The notes beneath the pieces were generated by a model. The model had not been told where the DNA came from. It saw only the letters and a program-made list of their open reading frames with translations, and did not search any database. A stretch of 64,000 nucleotides of DNA from Bryobacterales bacterium (GTDB lineage Bacteria > Acidobacteriota > Terriglobia > Bryobacterales > Bryobacteraceae), in contig JADKID010000043.1 of assembly GCA_016721425.1 (NCBI GenBank), forward strand, positions 1 through 64,000. The letters run 5' to 3'. Of this stretch, positions 53,328 through 62,253 are shown in pieces (within the stretch, counting starts at the first letter, position 1; each line of letters begins with the position of its first letter). A program made the position numbers and the translations under genes.

Positions 53328-54653
53328 TTACAACAGGCGGAAATTCACTTCTACGTTGGCCAGGACCGAGACGGGTTTGCCGTCTTTGTAGCCGGGCTTG
53401 AAGCGCCACTTGCGGACGGCCTCCATGGCCTTTTCGTCGAGGCCCATGCCGAGAGTGCGGACGACGCGGACGTTGCCGGTCTGGCCGGATTCATCCACAA
53501 CAATGGCGAGCAGGACGGTGCCCTGGAACTTGGCCTTGCGGGCCTCTTCGGAGTATTCGGGCTCGACCTTGAAGATCGGGACAGGAGCGCTGACGCCGCC
53601 GCCGATGCGGAATGCGCCGCCGCCGAAGCCGCCGCCGCTGCCGGGGCCGAAGCCGCCACCAGTGCCGGAGCCAACGCCACCGCCGGAACCGCTGCCGATG
53701 CCGCCGCCCGAGCCGGTGCCTCCGGAAGGGGGACCCACCTTGGCGAACGGATCACCGTAGTTCGGAAGGTTGACTTTGGGTAGATTGGCGTCCGGGGGGG
53801 CAATGATCGTGGGTTCCATGACTAACCGAGGATTCTCATTGAGTACCACTGCCACAGGCGGAGTGAATTGCTTGAGATCCGGACGCGGCAATTTGCCTTT
53901 GTTAGCAGGCAGCGGGTCCCGGACACCGCCGCCGCCTCCGCCGCCCATAGCCTTCTGCTTCACCTGCATCTTGGGCATGTAGGGATCGAGATCGGTGGGG
54001 GCGACCAGCGAGACTGTGTTCTGGACGGCCTTCTGAATAGTCTTGTTCGTGCCGAGGAAGAAGGCGAGCAGGACGAGGCCGACGTGGACGAAGACGGACA
54101 TGAGCTGGGACTTGCCGCGGTATTCATCGCGGCTGAAGAGCTCGCGCGTGGGCAGGGGCTTGGAAGTCACCTGGAGCGGCGGCAGCTTTTCGGGGAAGAG
54201 AAGTTCCTTGAGGTTCGTTCCGAAAGTGCGATACCAGGGCAACGTCGCGCGCTCGAGTACGAGAGTGGAGGAGTCTTTCAGTTCCTCTTCCGTCAACGGG
54301 CGGGAGGTCAACTGGAGCGGGAGTTGGTTATCGGCCACGAAGAGCGAAGCGACGTTGTCCTTCAGCGAGCGGAGGAAGGACTTGCGCTGCTGCACCTCTG
54401 CCAGTTGGCGGAGCGAGGGATCGTCGCTATTAAGGAGATCCTGCTCGGACAAGGGGCGGAAGGAAACTTGCAGCGGCGGTTGCTTGTCGAAATTCGCAAT
54501 GTCTTTGAGGTTGTCGAAAATGGCCAGAAACCACGGCTTAGAACCCTGCTGGAGCAACAGGGAGCTCGACAACGGGCTGTCGGCCGAGGATTCAGACGGG
54601 AGCTGTCTCGCCTGGTTGGGCTCGTTCTCGGGGTTGGGATATTGCGCTGCCAT
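53328..54653 (-). CDS. TonB-like protein with three N-terminal cytoplasmic repeats
   Basis: 441 residues. The first about 190 residues contain three imperfect repeats of 45-55 residues, with cores NFDKQPPLQVSFRPLSEQDL, VADNQLPLQLTSRPLTEEEL and FPEKLPPLQVTSKPLPTREL, each preceded by an L/W-F...NLK-type helix. A membrane helix (SVFVHVGLVLLAFFLGTN) follows at about 190. Then comes a Gly-rich linker (GGGGGGGV and many GGGxGSG units). The C-terminal TonB domain includes PVPIFKVEPEYSEEARKAKF and AVRKWRFKPGYKDGKPVSVL. No exbBD genes are adjacent; it might use those at 45 kb. Confidence 0.88.
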   Translation of the reverse strand: MAAQYPNPENEPNQARQLPSESSADSPLSSSLLLQQGSKPWFLAIFDNLKDIANFDKQPPLQVSFRPLSEQDLLNSDDPSLRQLAEVQQRKSFLRSLKDNVASLFVADNQLPLQLTSRPLTEEELKDSSTLVLERATLPWYRTFGTNLKELLFPEKLPPLQVTSKPLPTRELFSRDEYRGKSQLMSVFVHVGLVLLAFFLGTNKTIQKAVQNTVSLVAPTDLDPYMPKMQVKQKAMGGGGGGGVRDPLPANKGKLPRPDLKQFTPPVAVVLNENPRLVMEPTIIAPPDANLPKVNLPNYGDPFAKVGPPSGGTGSGGGIGSGSGGGVGSGTGGGFGPGSGGGFGGGAFRIGGGVSAPVPIFKVEPEYSEEARKAKFQGTVLLAIVVDESGQTGNVRVVRTLGMGLDEKAMEAVRKWRFKPGYKDGKPVSVLANVEVNFRLL

Positions 54654-54830
54654 ACCTCTTCAGATCTCACGCCAGCTTTAGTCTCATCAACGGAGGCACG
54701 AACTGCCTCTGACCGTTAGACGCACGTAACACGACAAAGTTGCACGATTCCGGTGGTCCCGCAACAACTTTCCTACCGAAAATTGTAGCATGGATCGGAG
54801 TGTCGCGCCACATCTTCCATTTTTGGTAAG
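54654..54830. promoter_or_regulatory. Upstream region of the TonB-like gene
   Basis: A relatively AT-rich stretch between two minus-strand genes; likely holds the promoter of the TonB-like gene. No clear paired promoter boxes or hairpin were found. Confidence 0.3.
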
Positions 54831-55357
54831 TCATTGATAAATAGCGTCCATCCGGAACAAATAGGACTCTTCCAGAGCTTCCGGCGTCTTTTCCAGTACA
54901 CAGGTTACCCTACCTTGGGCTACGAGCGGAACGGACAGATCGGCCAGTCCGCGGGCAGGAATGGTGGCGGATGCAGTGGCCGGGGAGGCTGATCCGCGGC
55001 AGGAGAGGCCGATGCTGACCGTGTTATCGAGGGTGTTTTCGACGGTCACGGAGAGCGTCTTGCCCTGGGGGCGGATGGAGGAGATGTAGACGCGTGGCGT
55101 GATCAGGAGCCTGGCCGGGGCGCAGGCCGGGGGCATGCGAAGGGTGTTCTGTCCGCGGCCATTGAGGAGTTCGCTGACCGCTCTGACGTGCGCGCCACCC
55201 TCCAGGCTTGATCCATTCAGGTGTATGGGGCGAGGCAGGCGAGATCCAGGCGGACGTGCCGGGCCGGGAGATCCGGCGGGGCGGGGAAGCGGCAGACGAC
55301 GTCGGTGGCGTCAGCGACGCAGCCGGCGAGCGCGAGGACGACGAGCGTCTCGATCAT
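54831..55357 (-). pseudogene. Secreted protein with GH2 sugar-binding-like segment, frameshifted
   Basis: It starts at ATG 55357, overlapping the nuclease stop by four bases. A signal-like MIETLVVLALAGCVADATD is followed by VVCRFPAPPDLPARHVRLDL and ACLAPYT, then a stop. Two other frames continue: HLNGSSLEGG and AHVRAVSELLNGRGQNTL, then LLITPRVYISSIRPQGKTLS, VTVENTLDN and LEKTPEALEESYLFRMDAIY. The pattern resembles the N-terminal beta-sandwich of GH2 proteins. Two indels within 55190-55225 break it. Family and state are both uncertain; sequencing error is possible. Confidence 0.5.
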
Positions 55358-56148
55358 TTGCCGAGGGTGTCGTTGAGTAGCTGGGCGAGGCGGACGCCCC
55401 CGCGCCGGAGCTGGAGCTGCACCACCGGCGAGGCTTGGGCGAAGTACTCGTCGCCGAGGATGGCTGGGCGGGCAGCGGGCAGTTGGCCATAGGCCGCTTG
55501 CTTGGAGGCTGCCTTGGTCTCCCATACCCAGTCTGCTAGATTGCCCTTGGCGAGGCGGCGCCGCTCGAAGATGCCCGCTTTCTTTTCTAGCCGGGCTTTG
55601 AGTTGGGGATCGCGCTCCTCGGCTGTAGCGAGGATGGGCGTATCCCAGAGGCTATGCAGGTTGGTAGGCCGGTTCAAGTAAACTACCTGGACATCATTGC
55701 CCCCGCGATCGCCGTTGTCGCCGACGTGGAGAGGTTGGTGCATGTCTCCAACGAAATGGACGAGAAACTTGAGGGCTTCGCCGCGCTGGGTGGTGGTGAG
55801 GCTGGTGTCTTTCACTTTGGCGATCAATTCGGGGATCACGCCGACCACGCAGCCGGTGGCGGGGCAGAAGGGCTTCCAATCGCCGGGCTGCGTGGCGAGC
55901 GGGATGTTGATGTAGTGCCAGGTGGAAGTTTCGCGGCGCTGGTTGCGCACATCGTCGGCCCACGAGGCGATGGAGTCCAGAGTCTCGCCCTGGGCGAGGA
56001 GTTGGGCCACGCCGGCCTTGGCCTTGGCGTTCAGGTGTTGCATGGCCAGATGGGCGATGAGGCGGTGGCCCTCCTTGCCCCAGCCGAAAGCCTGGGGCGC
56101 CATGGCCAGCAAGGCGAATATGCCGATCCACTTCGTCGAGACGCGCAT
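55354..56148 (-). CDS. Secreted S1/P1-type nuclease
   Basis: 264 residues from ATG 56148 with signal MRVSTKWIGIFALLAMAPQA. The mature start FGWGKEGHRLIAHLA supplies the N-terminal Trp and a His to the trinuclear zinc site. Further ligands are in SIASWADDVRNQRRET, WHYINIPL, HFVGDMHQPLHVGDNGDRGG ND and NLHSLWDTPIL. It degrades single-stranded DNA or RNA outside the cytoplasm and may scavenge phosphate or nucleosides. Confidence 0.93.
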   Translation of the reverse strand: MRVSTKWIGIFALLAMAPQAFGWGKEGHRLIAHLAMQHLNAKAKAGVAQLLAQGETLDSIASWADDVRNQRRETSTWHYINIPLATQPGDWKPFCPATGCVVGVIPELIAKVKDTSLTTTQRGEALKFLVHFVGDMHQPLHVGDNGDRGGNDVQVVYLNRPTNLHSLWDTPILATAEERDPQLKARLEKKAGIFERRRLAKGNLADWVWETKAASKQAAYGQLPAARPAILGDEYFAQASPVVQLQLRRGGVRLAQLLNDTLGK

Positions 56149-56246
56149 GTACTCAGTATGCCCTGCCGCCGGGCGGCTTGGCGCAAGATTCCCAACCGTT
56201 TTTGGACGAGGCTGCATCCAACGAAACGGGGACCACCGCTGTTTCA

Positions 56247-56975
56247 ATGACTTACTCTTCCGCACGCCAACTCGCCGGACTGTCCGGCGCAGGCAGCCTG
56301 GTTATGTTGGCGACAATCGCATTCGCCTATCAGTTGCCGTCGACGTTCTTCCCGTATCACGGCGGACCGTTCTACGCCGATTGGGCGGCGCTGTGGGTGG
56401 TGTATCTGGCGTATTCGGTGGTGAGCCTGCCATTTGATATCTGGGCTGGATATGTACTGCCCTGCCGGCATCATCAGCGGTGCCAGATACTGCCCGTGTA
56501 TCTGGGGCATCTGTTCCGCGCGCTGTTTGTGCAGGGAATGGTAATGACGATCTCGGCACTGCTGTTATTGCAGGCAGGGCGAGCGTGGGGTGTGTGGGGG
56601 GCCGAGGCGGTGTTCGGGTTGCTGCTTTCGGCGCTGTTTGTGATGCGTCCGGTGGTGGCGGGGGCGTTGGGCAGCGGGGCTGCGCCGGTGCTACCGGGCA
56701 AGTACTACGCGATGGGCGCTGCCTGGCTGCTGACGGGCTTTTTGCTGTGCGCGCTGCTGCCGTGGTGCGGTGTGGGCACGTTGTTCAATCTGCTGGAGAC
56801 TCTGCTGGGTTGCACGTTGTGGTCGCTGGCGGGGCTATGGATTCTGGGCCGCTTTCATCAGGACGCGGCGCGGGCGTCGATGTACCTTTCGTGGGCTTCC
56901 TTTGGGTTGTTATCGCGGGCGGCGCCGAGCGTGGCTGGCGTACCGGAGCGGTGGGCGAATCCGGTGGGGGATTAG
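56247..56975 (+). CDS. Multi-pass membrane protein of unknown function
   Basis: 242 residues from ATG 56247 (MTYSSARQLAGLSGAGSLVM); a TTG at 56178 would add 23 hydrophilic residues. About six hydrophobic segments are visible, e.g. WAALWVVYLAYSVVSLPFDI, ALFVQGMVMTISALLLLQAG, VFGLLLSALFVMRPVVAGAL and AAWLLTGFLLCALLPWCGVG. No charged catalytic motif is recognised. The segment VLPCRHHQRCQ between helices 2 and 3 has two Cys and two His. It is divergent from the nuclease and convergent with the esterase, with the stops overlapping by four bases. Confidence 0.7.
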   Translation: MTYSSARQLAGLSGAGSLVMLATIAFAYQLPSTFFPYHGGPFYADWAALWVVYLAYSVVSLPFDIWAGYVLPCRHHQRCQILPVYLGHLFRALFVQGMVMTISALLLLQAGRAWGVWGAEAVFGLLLSALFVMRPVVAGALGSGAAPVLPGKYYAMGAAWLLTGFLLCALLPWCGVGTLFNLLETLLGCTLWSLAGLWILGRFHQDAARASMYLSWASFGLLSRAAPSVAGVPERWANPVGD

Positions 56976-57598
56976 CCGGTGACGAACTCCAGGGATTGAG
57001 CGCAGATCAGTTCAACCACGTTCATGAGCTCGTGATCGGAATTGACTTCGCGGAGCTCCGCGCAGGTGCGCGTTCTGGCGAAGGCTCTGGACGCCTGCAC
57101 GGGTACGACGGCGTCGTCGATGCCGTGGTAGATGAGCGTGGGTTGAAGAATGGCGGGCTCTTCCTCGTAGCGGCGGGCATCCTCCATCAGTTGCCAGTCC
57201 AGGGGTTCGGCGGCGCCGGTGGCGTAGTTCATGACGGGCATGGATCCGTCGCGCTGCCAGGCGGCGACGGTGTCTTCGCCAAGGCTGTCAGCCCACAGGC
57301 GGGCGAAGCCAAAGGCGGGGGCGAGGAGGACCAGGCGCTGCACCTCGGGGTGGCGCGCGGCGTAGAGAGCCGCCAGGTAACCGCCCATGCTGGAGCCGAT
57401 GAGGGAGACGGCGCGGCCGGCGGCGGCGCTTTCGATGACCTCCAACTGGCCGGTGAGGGTGAGGTGGCGAAAACCGGCGGCGGCGAGATTGGGGACCTGG
57501 ATGTCCACTCCGGCGGCGCGAAACCGCTCCTGGAAGATGCACGCTTTCCGGGAGGCTGGTGACGATGCAAAGCCGTGAAGATAAAGGATCTGAGTCAT
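56972..57598 (-). CDS. YqiA/YcfP-type alpha/beta-hydrolase (esterase)
   Basis: 208 residues from ATG 57598. MTQILYLHGFASSPASRKAC has the oxyanion HG motif, the nucleophile Ser is in SLIGSSMGGYLAALYAAR, the acid Asp in LIYHGIDDAVVPV and the His in VNSDHELMN. It resembles small acyl-esterases of the YqiA family. It is divergent from the acyl carrier protein gene. Confidence 0.85.
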   Translation of the reverse strand: MTQILYLHGFASSPASRKACIFQERFRAAGVDIQVPNLAAAGFRHLTLTGQLEVIESAAAGRAVSLIGSSMGGYLAALYAARHPEVQRLVLLAPAFGFARLWADSLGEDTVAAWQRDGSMPVMNYATGAAEPLDWQLMEDARRYEEEPAILQPTLIYHGIDDAVVPVQASRAFARTRTCAELREVNSDHELMNVVELICAQSLEFVTG

Positions 57599-57650
57599 GC
57601 TACTTCGTATAGTACCGGACCCGCGCCACCGAAATTCTCCCGCCCCTTCG

Positions 57651-57679
57651 TTGCAAAACAGTGGCACGGTCTGTAGAAT
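57651..57679 (+). promoter_or_regulatory. Promoter of acpP
   Basis: TTGCAA (57651-57656), a 17-base spacer and TAGAAT (57674-57679) form a near-consensus sigma-70 promoter about 30 bases before the acpP start; GGAGG at 57701 is the ribosome-binding site. Confidence 0.75.
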
Positions 57680-57709
57680 CGGATCTTTGTGGACTCTTTT
57701 GGAGGTTTC

Positions 57710-57943
57710 ATGTCCGTTGAACAGAAAGTAAAGCAGATCATCGTCGAGCAGTTGGGTGTGGACGAAGCGCAGGTGGACAGCACTGCATCCTTTGTCGACG
57801 ACCTGGGCGCCGACTCTCTTGACATCGTAGAGCTCGTCATGGCGTTTGAAGAGGCCTTTGACCTCGACATCCCGGACGAAGACGCCGAGAAGATTCAGAC
57901 GGTGAAAGACGCCGTCGAGTACATCGACGGGAAGAAGAAGTAA
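57710..57943 (+). CDS. acpP: Acyl carrier protein
   Basis: 77 residues from ATG 57710 after GGAGG. The phosphopantetheine Ser lies in DDLGADSLDIVELVMAFEEA, and the acidic helices DEDAEKIQTVKDAVEYID are typical. It carries growing acyl chains in fatty acid synthesis. fabF follows 52 bases downstream under the same promoter. Confidence 0.97.
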   Translation: MSVEQKVKQIIVEQLGVDEAQVDSTASFVDDLGADSLDIVELVMAFEEAFDLDIPDEDAEKIQTVKDAVEYIDGKKK

Positions 57944-57995
57944 CAGCTTCTTCGTCACTGAAGAACCAGACTCGTTCCTTTCCGGGAGAACATCA

Positions 57996-59240
57996 TTGAA
58001 ACGCAGGGTGGTAGTTACCGGCGTCGGACTCCTCTCGGCTCTTGGTCATACCGCCGAGGAGACCTGGGCCGCGGTCCGTGCATCCAAGTGCGGTGTTGGA
58101 CCGATTACACAGTTCGATGCCACAGAGTACAGCTCGCGCATCGCCGCCGAAGTCAAGAACTTCGATCCACTTCAATACATTGACAGGAAAGAAGTGAAGA
58201 AGGTGGGGCGGTTCATCCAGTTTGCGATCGCCGCGGCGGATGATGCGATGAAGGCATCGGGCTTGCAGGTCACGCCGGAGATCGCCGAGATGGTGGGCGT
58301 CTACATCGGCAGCGGCATCGGCGCCTTTGAGGTGATCGAACGCGAGCACAGGAACCTGTTGGAGAAGGGGCCAAGCCGAATTTCGCCCTTCTTCATTCCA
58401 GCGACGATCGTCAACCTGGCATCGGGCAATGTTTCGATCCGGACGGGCGCGAAGGGGCCGAACTCGGCCACATCGACTGCCTGCACGACCAGCGCGCATT
58501 GCATTGGCGATTCGTTCCGGCTGATCCAATGGGGCTATGCCGACGCGATGATCTGCGGCGGCGCCGAGGCGTGCATCACGCCAATGGGCGTGGGCGGATT
58601 TGCGGCCCTGCGTGCGCTTTCCACGCGCAACGATGAGCCGGAGAAGGCCTGCCGTCCGTGGGATAAGGATCGCGACGGCTTCATCATCGGCGAGGGCTCC
58701 GGCATCCTCATCATTGAGGAGTTGGAGATGGCCAAGCGGCGCGGCGCGCCGATCCTGGCGGAGATCGTCGGCTACGGCATGTCTGGTGACGCGTATCACA
58801 TCACGGCGCCCTCCGAGGATGGCGACGGCGCGTACCGCGTGATGCGGAATGCGATCAAGGACGCGGGCCTGGACCCGAGCCAGATCGACTACGTGAATGC
58901 GCACGGCACATCCACCCCTGTGGGCGACATCATCGAATGTTCGGCCATCAAGCGCACCTTTGGCGAGCACTCGGCCAAGGTTGCGGTGTCGTCGACGAAA
59001 TCGATGACGGGCCACCTGCTGGGCGGCGCTGGCGGTATGGAAGCGGGCCTGACGGTTCTGGGCATCCGGGATCAGATCGCACCCCCCACCATCAATCTCG
59101 ACAGCGTCGATCCGGCCTGCGCCGATCTCGACCTGGTGCCGCACACCGCGCGGCCGATGAAGATCGACTATGCACTGTCTAACTCGTTCGGCTTTGGCGG
59201 CACGAACGGTAGTCTGATTTTCAAACGCTACACCGAGTAG
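57996..59240 (+). CDS. fabF: 3-oxoacyl-[acyl-carrier-protein] synthase II
   Basis: 414 residues from TTG 57996 (KRRVVVTGVGLLSALGHTAE), with GGGAGAA upstream. The catalytic Cys is in SATSTACTTSAHCIGDSFRL, the two His in VNAHGTSTPVGDI and STKSMTGHLLGGAGGMEAGL, and the end has NSFGFGGTNGSLIFKRY. It elongates acyl-ACP by condensation with malonyl-ACP. Confidence 0.97.
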   Translation: MKRRVVVTGVGLLSALGHTAEETWAAVRASKCGVGPITQFDATEYSSRIAAEVKNFDPLQYIDRKEVKKVGRFIQFAIAAADDAMKASGLQVTPEIAEMVGVYIGSGIGAFEVIEREHRNLLEKGPSRISPFFIPATIVNLASGNVSIRTGAKGPNSATSTACTTSAHCIGDSFRLIQWGYADAMICGGAEACITPMGVGGFAALRALSTRNDEPEKACRPWDKDRDGFIIGEGSGILIIEELEMAKRRGAPILAEIVGYGMSGDAYHITAPSEDGDGAYRVMRNAIKDAGLDPSQIDYVNAHGTSTPVGDIIECSAIKRTFGEHSAKVAVSSTKSMTGHLLGGAGGMEAGLTVLGIRDQIAPPTINLDSVDPACADLDLVPHTARPMKIDYALSNSFGFGGTNGSLIFKRYTE

Positions 59241-59251
59241 CGTCTCCTCCG

Positions 59252-59285
59252 GCGCGCCAGCCTCGCGTGGGCTGGCGCGCTTTTT
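59252..59285 (+). terminator. Terminator after fabF
   Basis: GCGCGCCAGCC and GGCTGGCGCGC pair perfectly around a seven-base loop and are followed by TTTTT, starting 12 bases after the fabF stop. Confidence 0.9.
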
Positions 59286-59332
59286 CCGTCCTGCCTCATT
59301 ACTCGCTGAGGGTTTTTCGCTGAGGTGCTCCG

Positions 59333-60103
59333 ATGAAGATCCTTGTCGCCCTGAAACAGGTTCCTGCGCGAGACTCGCAGATCCGGATCAGCGCCGATGG
59401 CCGCTGGCTGGATGAGTCCGATCTCTCCTACGAAATCAATGAGCCGGATGCCTACGCGCTGGAAGCGGCGCTCCAACTACGGGAGCAGCACGGCGGCGAA
59501 GTGGTGGTGCTGTGCGCCGGGCCGGAGCGCGCGACGTCTTCCATCCGCGAGGCGCTAGCCAAGGGCGCGGACCGTGCGATCCATATCGAGGAAGACGACC
59601 TGGGCGCGTTTGACACGTTGAGCCTGGCGCGTTTGCTGGCCGCGGCGGCGAAGACGGAGGCCCCTGATCTGATCCTGACCGGATTGCAGTCTGACGATCT
59701 GGGCGGCGGGCAGACCGGCGTGGTGATGGCGGAACTGGCGGGCGCGCCGCACGCGACCATCATCATGGCTGTGGAGGTCAACGGCGCGGAGCTGCGGGTG
59801 AAGCGGGAGCTGGAAAACGGGCTGTTCCAGTATGTCTCCATGCCGCTGCCGGCGGTGCTTACGATCCAGAGCGGCATCAACAAGCTGCGTTACGCGACGC
59901 TGATGGGCATTAAAAAGGCCAAGACTAAAGAGGTAAGGCGGAGTACCGCCGCCGAGCTGGGCGTGGCTCCTGAGCCCTCCGTGGTGCTCCAGCGGGTATC
60001 CCAGCCGCAGCGCGTCAAGCAGACGCAGATGCTGGCGGGGACTCCGGCCGAGCAGGCGGCGCAACTGGTGGAGAAGCTGCGGTTTGAAGTGAGGGCCCTA
60101 TGA
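59333..60103 (+). CDS. etfB: Electron transfer flavoprotein subunit beta
   Basis: 256 residues. MKILVALKQVPARDSQIRIS, YEINEPDAYALEAALQLREQ, LTGLQSDDLGGGQTGVVMAE and LPAVLTIQSGINKLRYATLM GIKKAKTKEV are the family signatures. It forms a heterodimer with EtfA and passes electrons from acyl-CoA and other dehydrogenases to the quinone pool. Its stop overlaps the etfA start by four bases. Confidence 0.96.
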   Translation: MKILVALKQVPARDSQIRISADGRWLDESDLSYEINEPDAYALEAALQLREQHGGEVVVLCAGPERATSSIREALAKGADRAIHIEEDDLGAFDTLSLARLLAAAAKTEAPDLILTGLQSDDLGGGQTGVVMAELAGAPHATIIMAVEVNGAELRVKRELENGLFQYVSMPLPAVLTIQSGINKLRYATLMGIKKAKTKEVRRSTAAELGVAPEPSVVLQRVSQPQRVKQTQMLAGTPAEQAAQLVEKLRFEVRAL

Positions 60104-61065
60104 GCTGCATTCTCGTCGTCACAGAACAGACCGGCGGTGTCTGGCACAAGATGTCATTTGAGACGCTGGCGGCCGGGCAGCAGATGGGGTTGGCGCTGGG
60201 TCTGCCGGTGAATGCATGCGTCTTTGGCACGGAGTTGGCCGGGGAGTTGGGCGGGTATGAACTGAACTCCGTAATCGCGCTGGATTCGCCGTTGCTGGCG
60301 GAGTATACGGCCGATGCGGCGACGGCCGCGCTGGCAGAGCTGATCGGCGCGTTAGCGCCGGCGTATGTGCTGTTCCCGCACACGTATCAAGTGCGGGATT
60401 ACGCGCCGAAGGTGGCGACGCGGTGCGGGCGGGCGTTGATCAGCGATGCGATCGGCTACCGCGTTGTGGATGGTGCGCCGGTGTTCCAGCGGCAGGTCTT
60501 CCAGGGCAAGCTGATTGCGGACGTAGCGCCGGCGACGGCCGGGCCGGTGTTCGTCTCGTTCCAGGCGGGCGCGTTCCGGGCAGAGGCGCTGGCGGCCGGC
60601 GTGGCGGGCGTGGAGGTCCGCGCGGTGGCGCTGGACGCGGCGCAGATCCGGCAGCGGCCGGAGGCTCCGTTCCGGGAATCGGCACGGGCGGTGGATCTAT
60701 CGGCGGCAGAGCTGATAGTCGCGGTGGGCCGCGGGATCAAAGAAGAGGGCAACGTGGCGCTGGCGCAGGAGCTGGCGGAGGCGATGGGCGCGGAGCTGGC
60801 GGCGTCGCGGCCGATCTGCGACAACGGCTGGCTGCCGATGGAGCGGCAGGTGGGGAGCTCCGGGCAGACAGTGGCGCCGAAGGTGTATGTGGCGCTGGGG
60901 ATCTCCGGGGCCATCCAGCATCAGGTGGGGATGAAGGGCTCGAAGTGCGTGGTGGCGATCAACAAGGATCCGAACGCGCCGATCTTCGAGATCGCGGACT
61001 ACGGGATCGTGGGCGACCTGTTTGACGTGGTCCCGGCGTTGACGGCGGCGTTGAAGGCCCGGTAG
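60100..61065 (+). CDS. etfA: Electron transfer flavoprotein subunit alpha
   Basis: 321 residues. The C-terminal FAD-binding domain shows VAVGRGIKEEGNVALAQELA, GCDNGWLPMERQVGSSGQTV-like sequence and VAPKVYVALGISGAIQHQVG MKGSKCVVAINKDPNAPIFE. No ferredoxin domain is fused and no FixX or fixC gene is adjacent, so a standard dehydrogenase-linked ETF is likelier than a bifurcating one. Confidence 0.96.
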   Translation: MSCILVVTEQTGGVWHKMSFETLAAGQQMGLALGLPVNACVFGTELAGELGGYELNSVIALDSPLLAEYTADAATAALAELIGALAPAYVLFPHTYQVRDYAPKVATRCGRALISDAIGYRVVDGAPVFQRQVFQGKLIADVAPATAGPVFVSFQAGAFRAEALAAGVAGVEVRAVALDAAQIRQRPEAPFRESARAVDLSAAELIVAVGRGIKEEGNVALAQELAEAMGAELAASRPICDNGWLPMERQVGSSGQTVAPKVYVALGISGAIQHQVGMKGSKCVVAINKDPNAPIFEIADYGIVGDLFDVVPALTAALKAR

Positions 61066-61084
61066 GCGCCGGCGGCGGAGGCCC

Positions 61085-62218
61085 CTACAGCGGGGCCTGA
61101 TCCACGATTTCAATATTGAAGCCATCCAGGCCGACCACCTTGCGCGGGTGGTTGGTGAGAAGGCGGATTTTCCTGAGGCCGAGATCCGAGAGGATTTGTG
61201 CGCCCATACCGGTCTCGTGCTGGAGCAGTTTCTGCCCGGCGGGGCTGGCGTAGTGCGCGTAGGCGCGGGTATGGGCCATGAGGCGCGGCAGGCCGCCCTG
61301 GGGATCTGGATCGATCTGGCGGATGCCGGGGCCGGTCTGGTGGAGATACACGAGGACTCCGGCGCCCTCGGCCACGATGCGCTCCAGGGCCACGCGGAGC
61401 AGGCGATGGCAATCGCACTCGGTGGAGTGGAAGACGTCGCCGAAGGTGCAGCGGGAGTGCATGCGGACCATGGCGAGGGGCTGTTTTTCGGGCTCGCCGT
61501 AGACCAGCGCCATGTGGGTTTCGGGGTCGATCGACGAGGTGTAGGAGATGGCTCGGAACGTGCCGAGGTCCATGGTCATGGAGCCCTCGGCGGCGCGGCG
61601 GATGATACGCTCGTTCTCCATGCGATAGCGGATGAGATCCGCCACGGAGATCATCTTGAGGCCGTGCTTGATGCAGTATTCGCGGAGCTGGGGGACGCGG
61701 GCCATGGTGCCGTCGTCGTTCATGATTTCGCAGATGACGCCGCCGGGGCGGAGGCCGCAGAGGCGGGCGAGATCGACAGCGGCCTCGGTCTGGCCGGAAC
61801 GGATCAGCACGCCGCCGCTGCGGGCGCGGAGCGGGAACATATGGCCGGGGCGGGCGAGGTCGGCTGCGGTGGAGTCGGGATCGATGACCACCTGAATGGT
61901 GTGGGCGCGATCGGCCGCGGAGATGCCGGTGGTGACGCCCTCGGCGGCGTCGATGGCCTCGCAGAAGGCGGTGCCGAACTGCGACGTGTTGCGCTGCGAC
62001 ATCAGCGGCAGATTCAGGCGGTCGCAGATCTCGGGGGCGAGGGCGAGGCAGACAAGGCCGCGGCCGTGGACGGCCATGAAGTTGATGGCCTCGGGCGTGC
62101 AGAATTCGGCGGCGATGGTGAGGTCGCCTTCGTTTTCGCGGTCTTCGTCATCGACGACGACGAGCATCTCTCCGCGCCGGAAGGCGTCCAGGGCTTCCGG
62201 GATGGTGGCAAATGGCAT
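61085..62218 (-). CDS. ribBA: RibBA: DHBP synthase with degenerate GTP cyclohydrolase II domain
   Basis: 377 residues. The N-terminal 3,4-dihydroxy-2-butanone-4-phosphate synthase is intact: VVVDDEDRENEGDLTIAAEF, RHTIQVVIDPDS-like and ARPGHMFPLRARSGGVLIRS, CEIMNDDGTMAR. The C-terminal GTP cyclohydrolase II part has the zinc Cys motif CTFGDVFHSTECDCH. The usual YLRQEGRGIG is YLHQTGPGIR, and the usual D-L-R-D-Y-G-I-G is L-Q-H-E-T-G-M-G, losing the Asp and Arg linked to catalysis. The second activity is therefore doubtful. It supplies riboflavin precursors in the cytosol. Confidence 0.9.
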   Translation of the reverse strand: MPFATIPEALDAFRRGEMLVVVDDEDRENEGDLTIAAEFCTPEAINFMAVHGRGLVCLALAPEICDRLNLPLMSQRNTSQFGTAFCEAIDAAEGVTTGISAADRAHTIQVVIDPDSTAADLARPGHMFPLRARSGGVLIRSGQTEAAVDLARLCGLRPGGVICEIMNDDGTMARVPQLREYCIKHGLKMISVADLIRYRMENERIIRRAAEGSMTMDLGTFRAISYTSSIDPETHMALVYGEPEKQPLAMVRMHSRCTFGDVFHSTECDCHRLLRVALERIVAEGAGVLVYLHQTGPGIRQIDPDPQGGLPRLMAHTRAYAHYASPAGQKLLQHETGMGAQILSDLGLRKIRLLTNHPRKVVGLDGFNIEIVDQAPL

Positions 62219-62253
62219 AGGGGTCCTGATTTGATTATGCGGGGGGACGGGCG

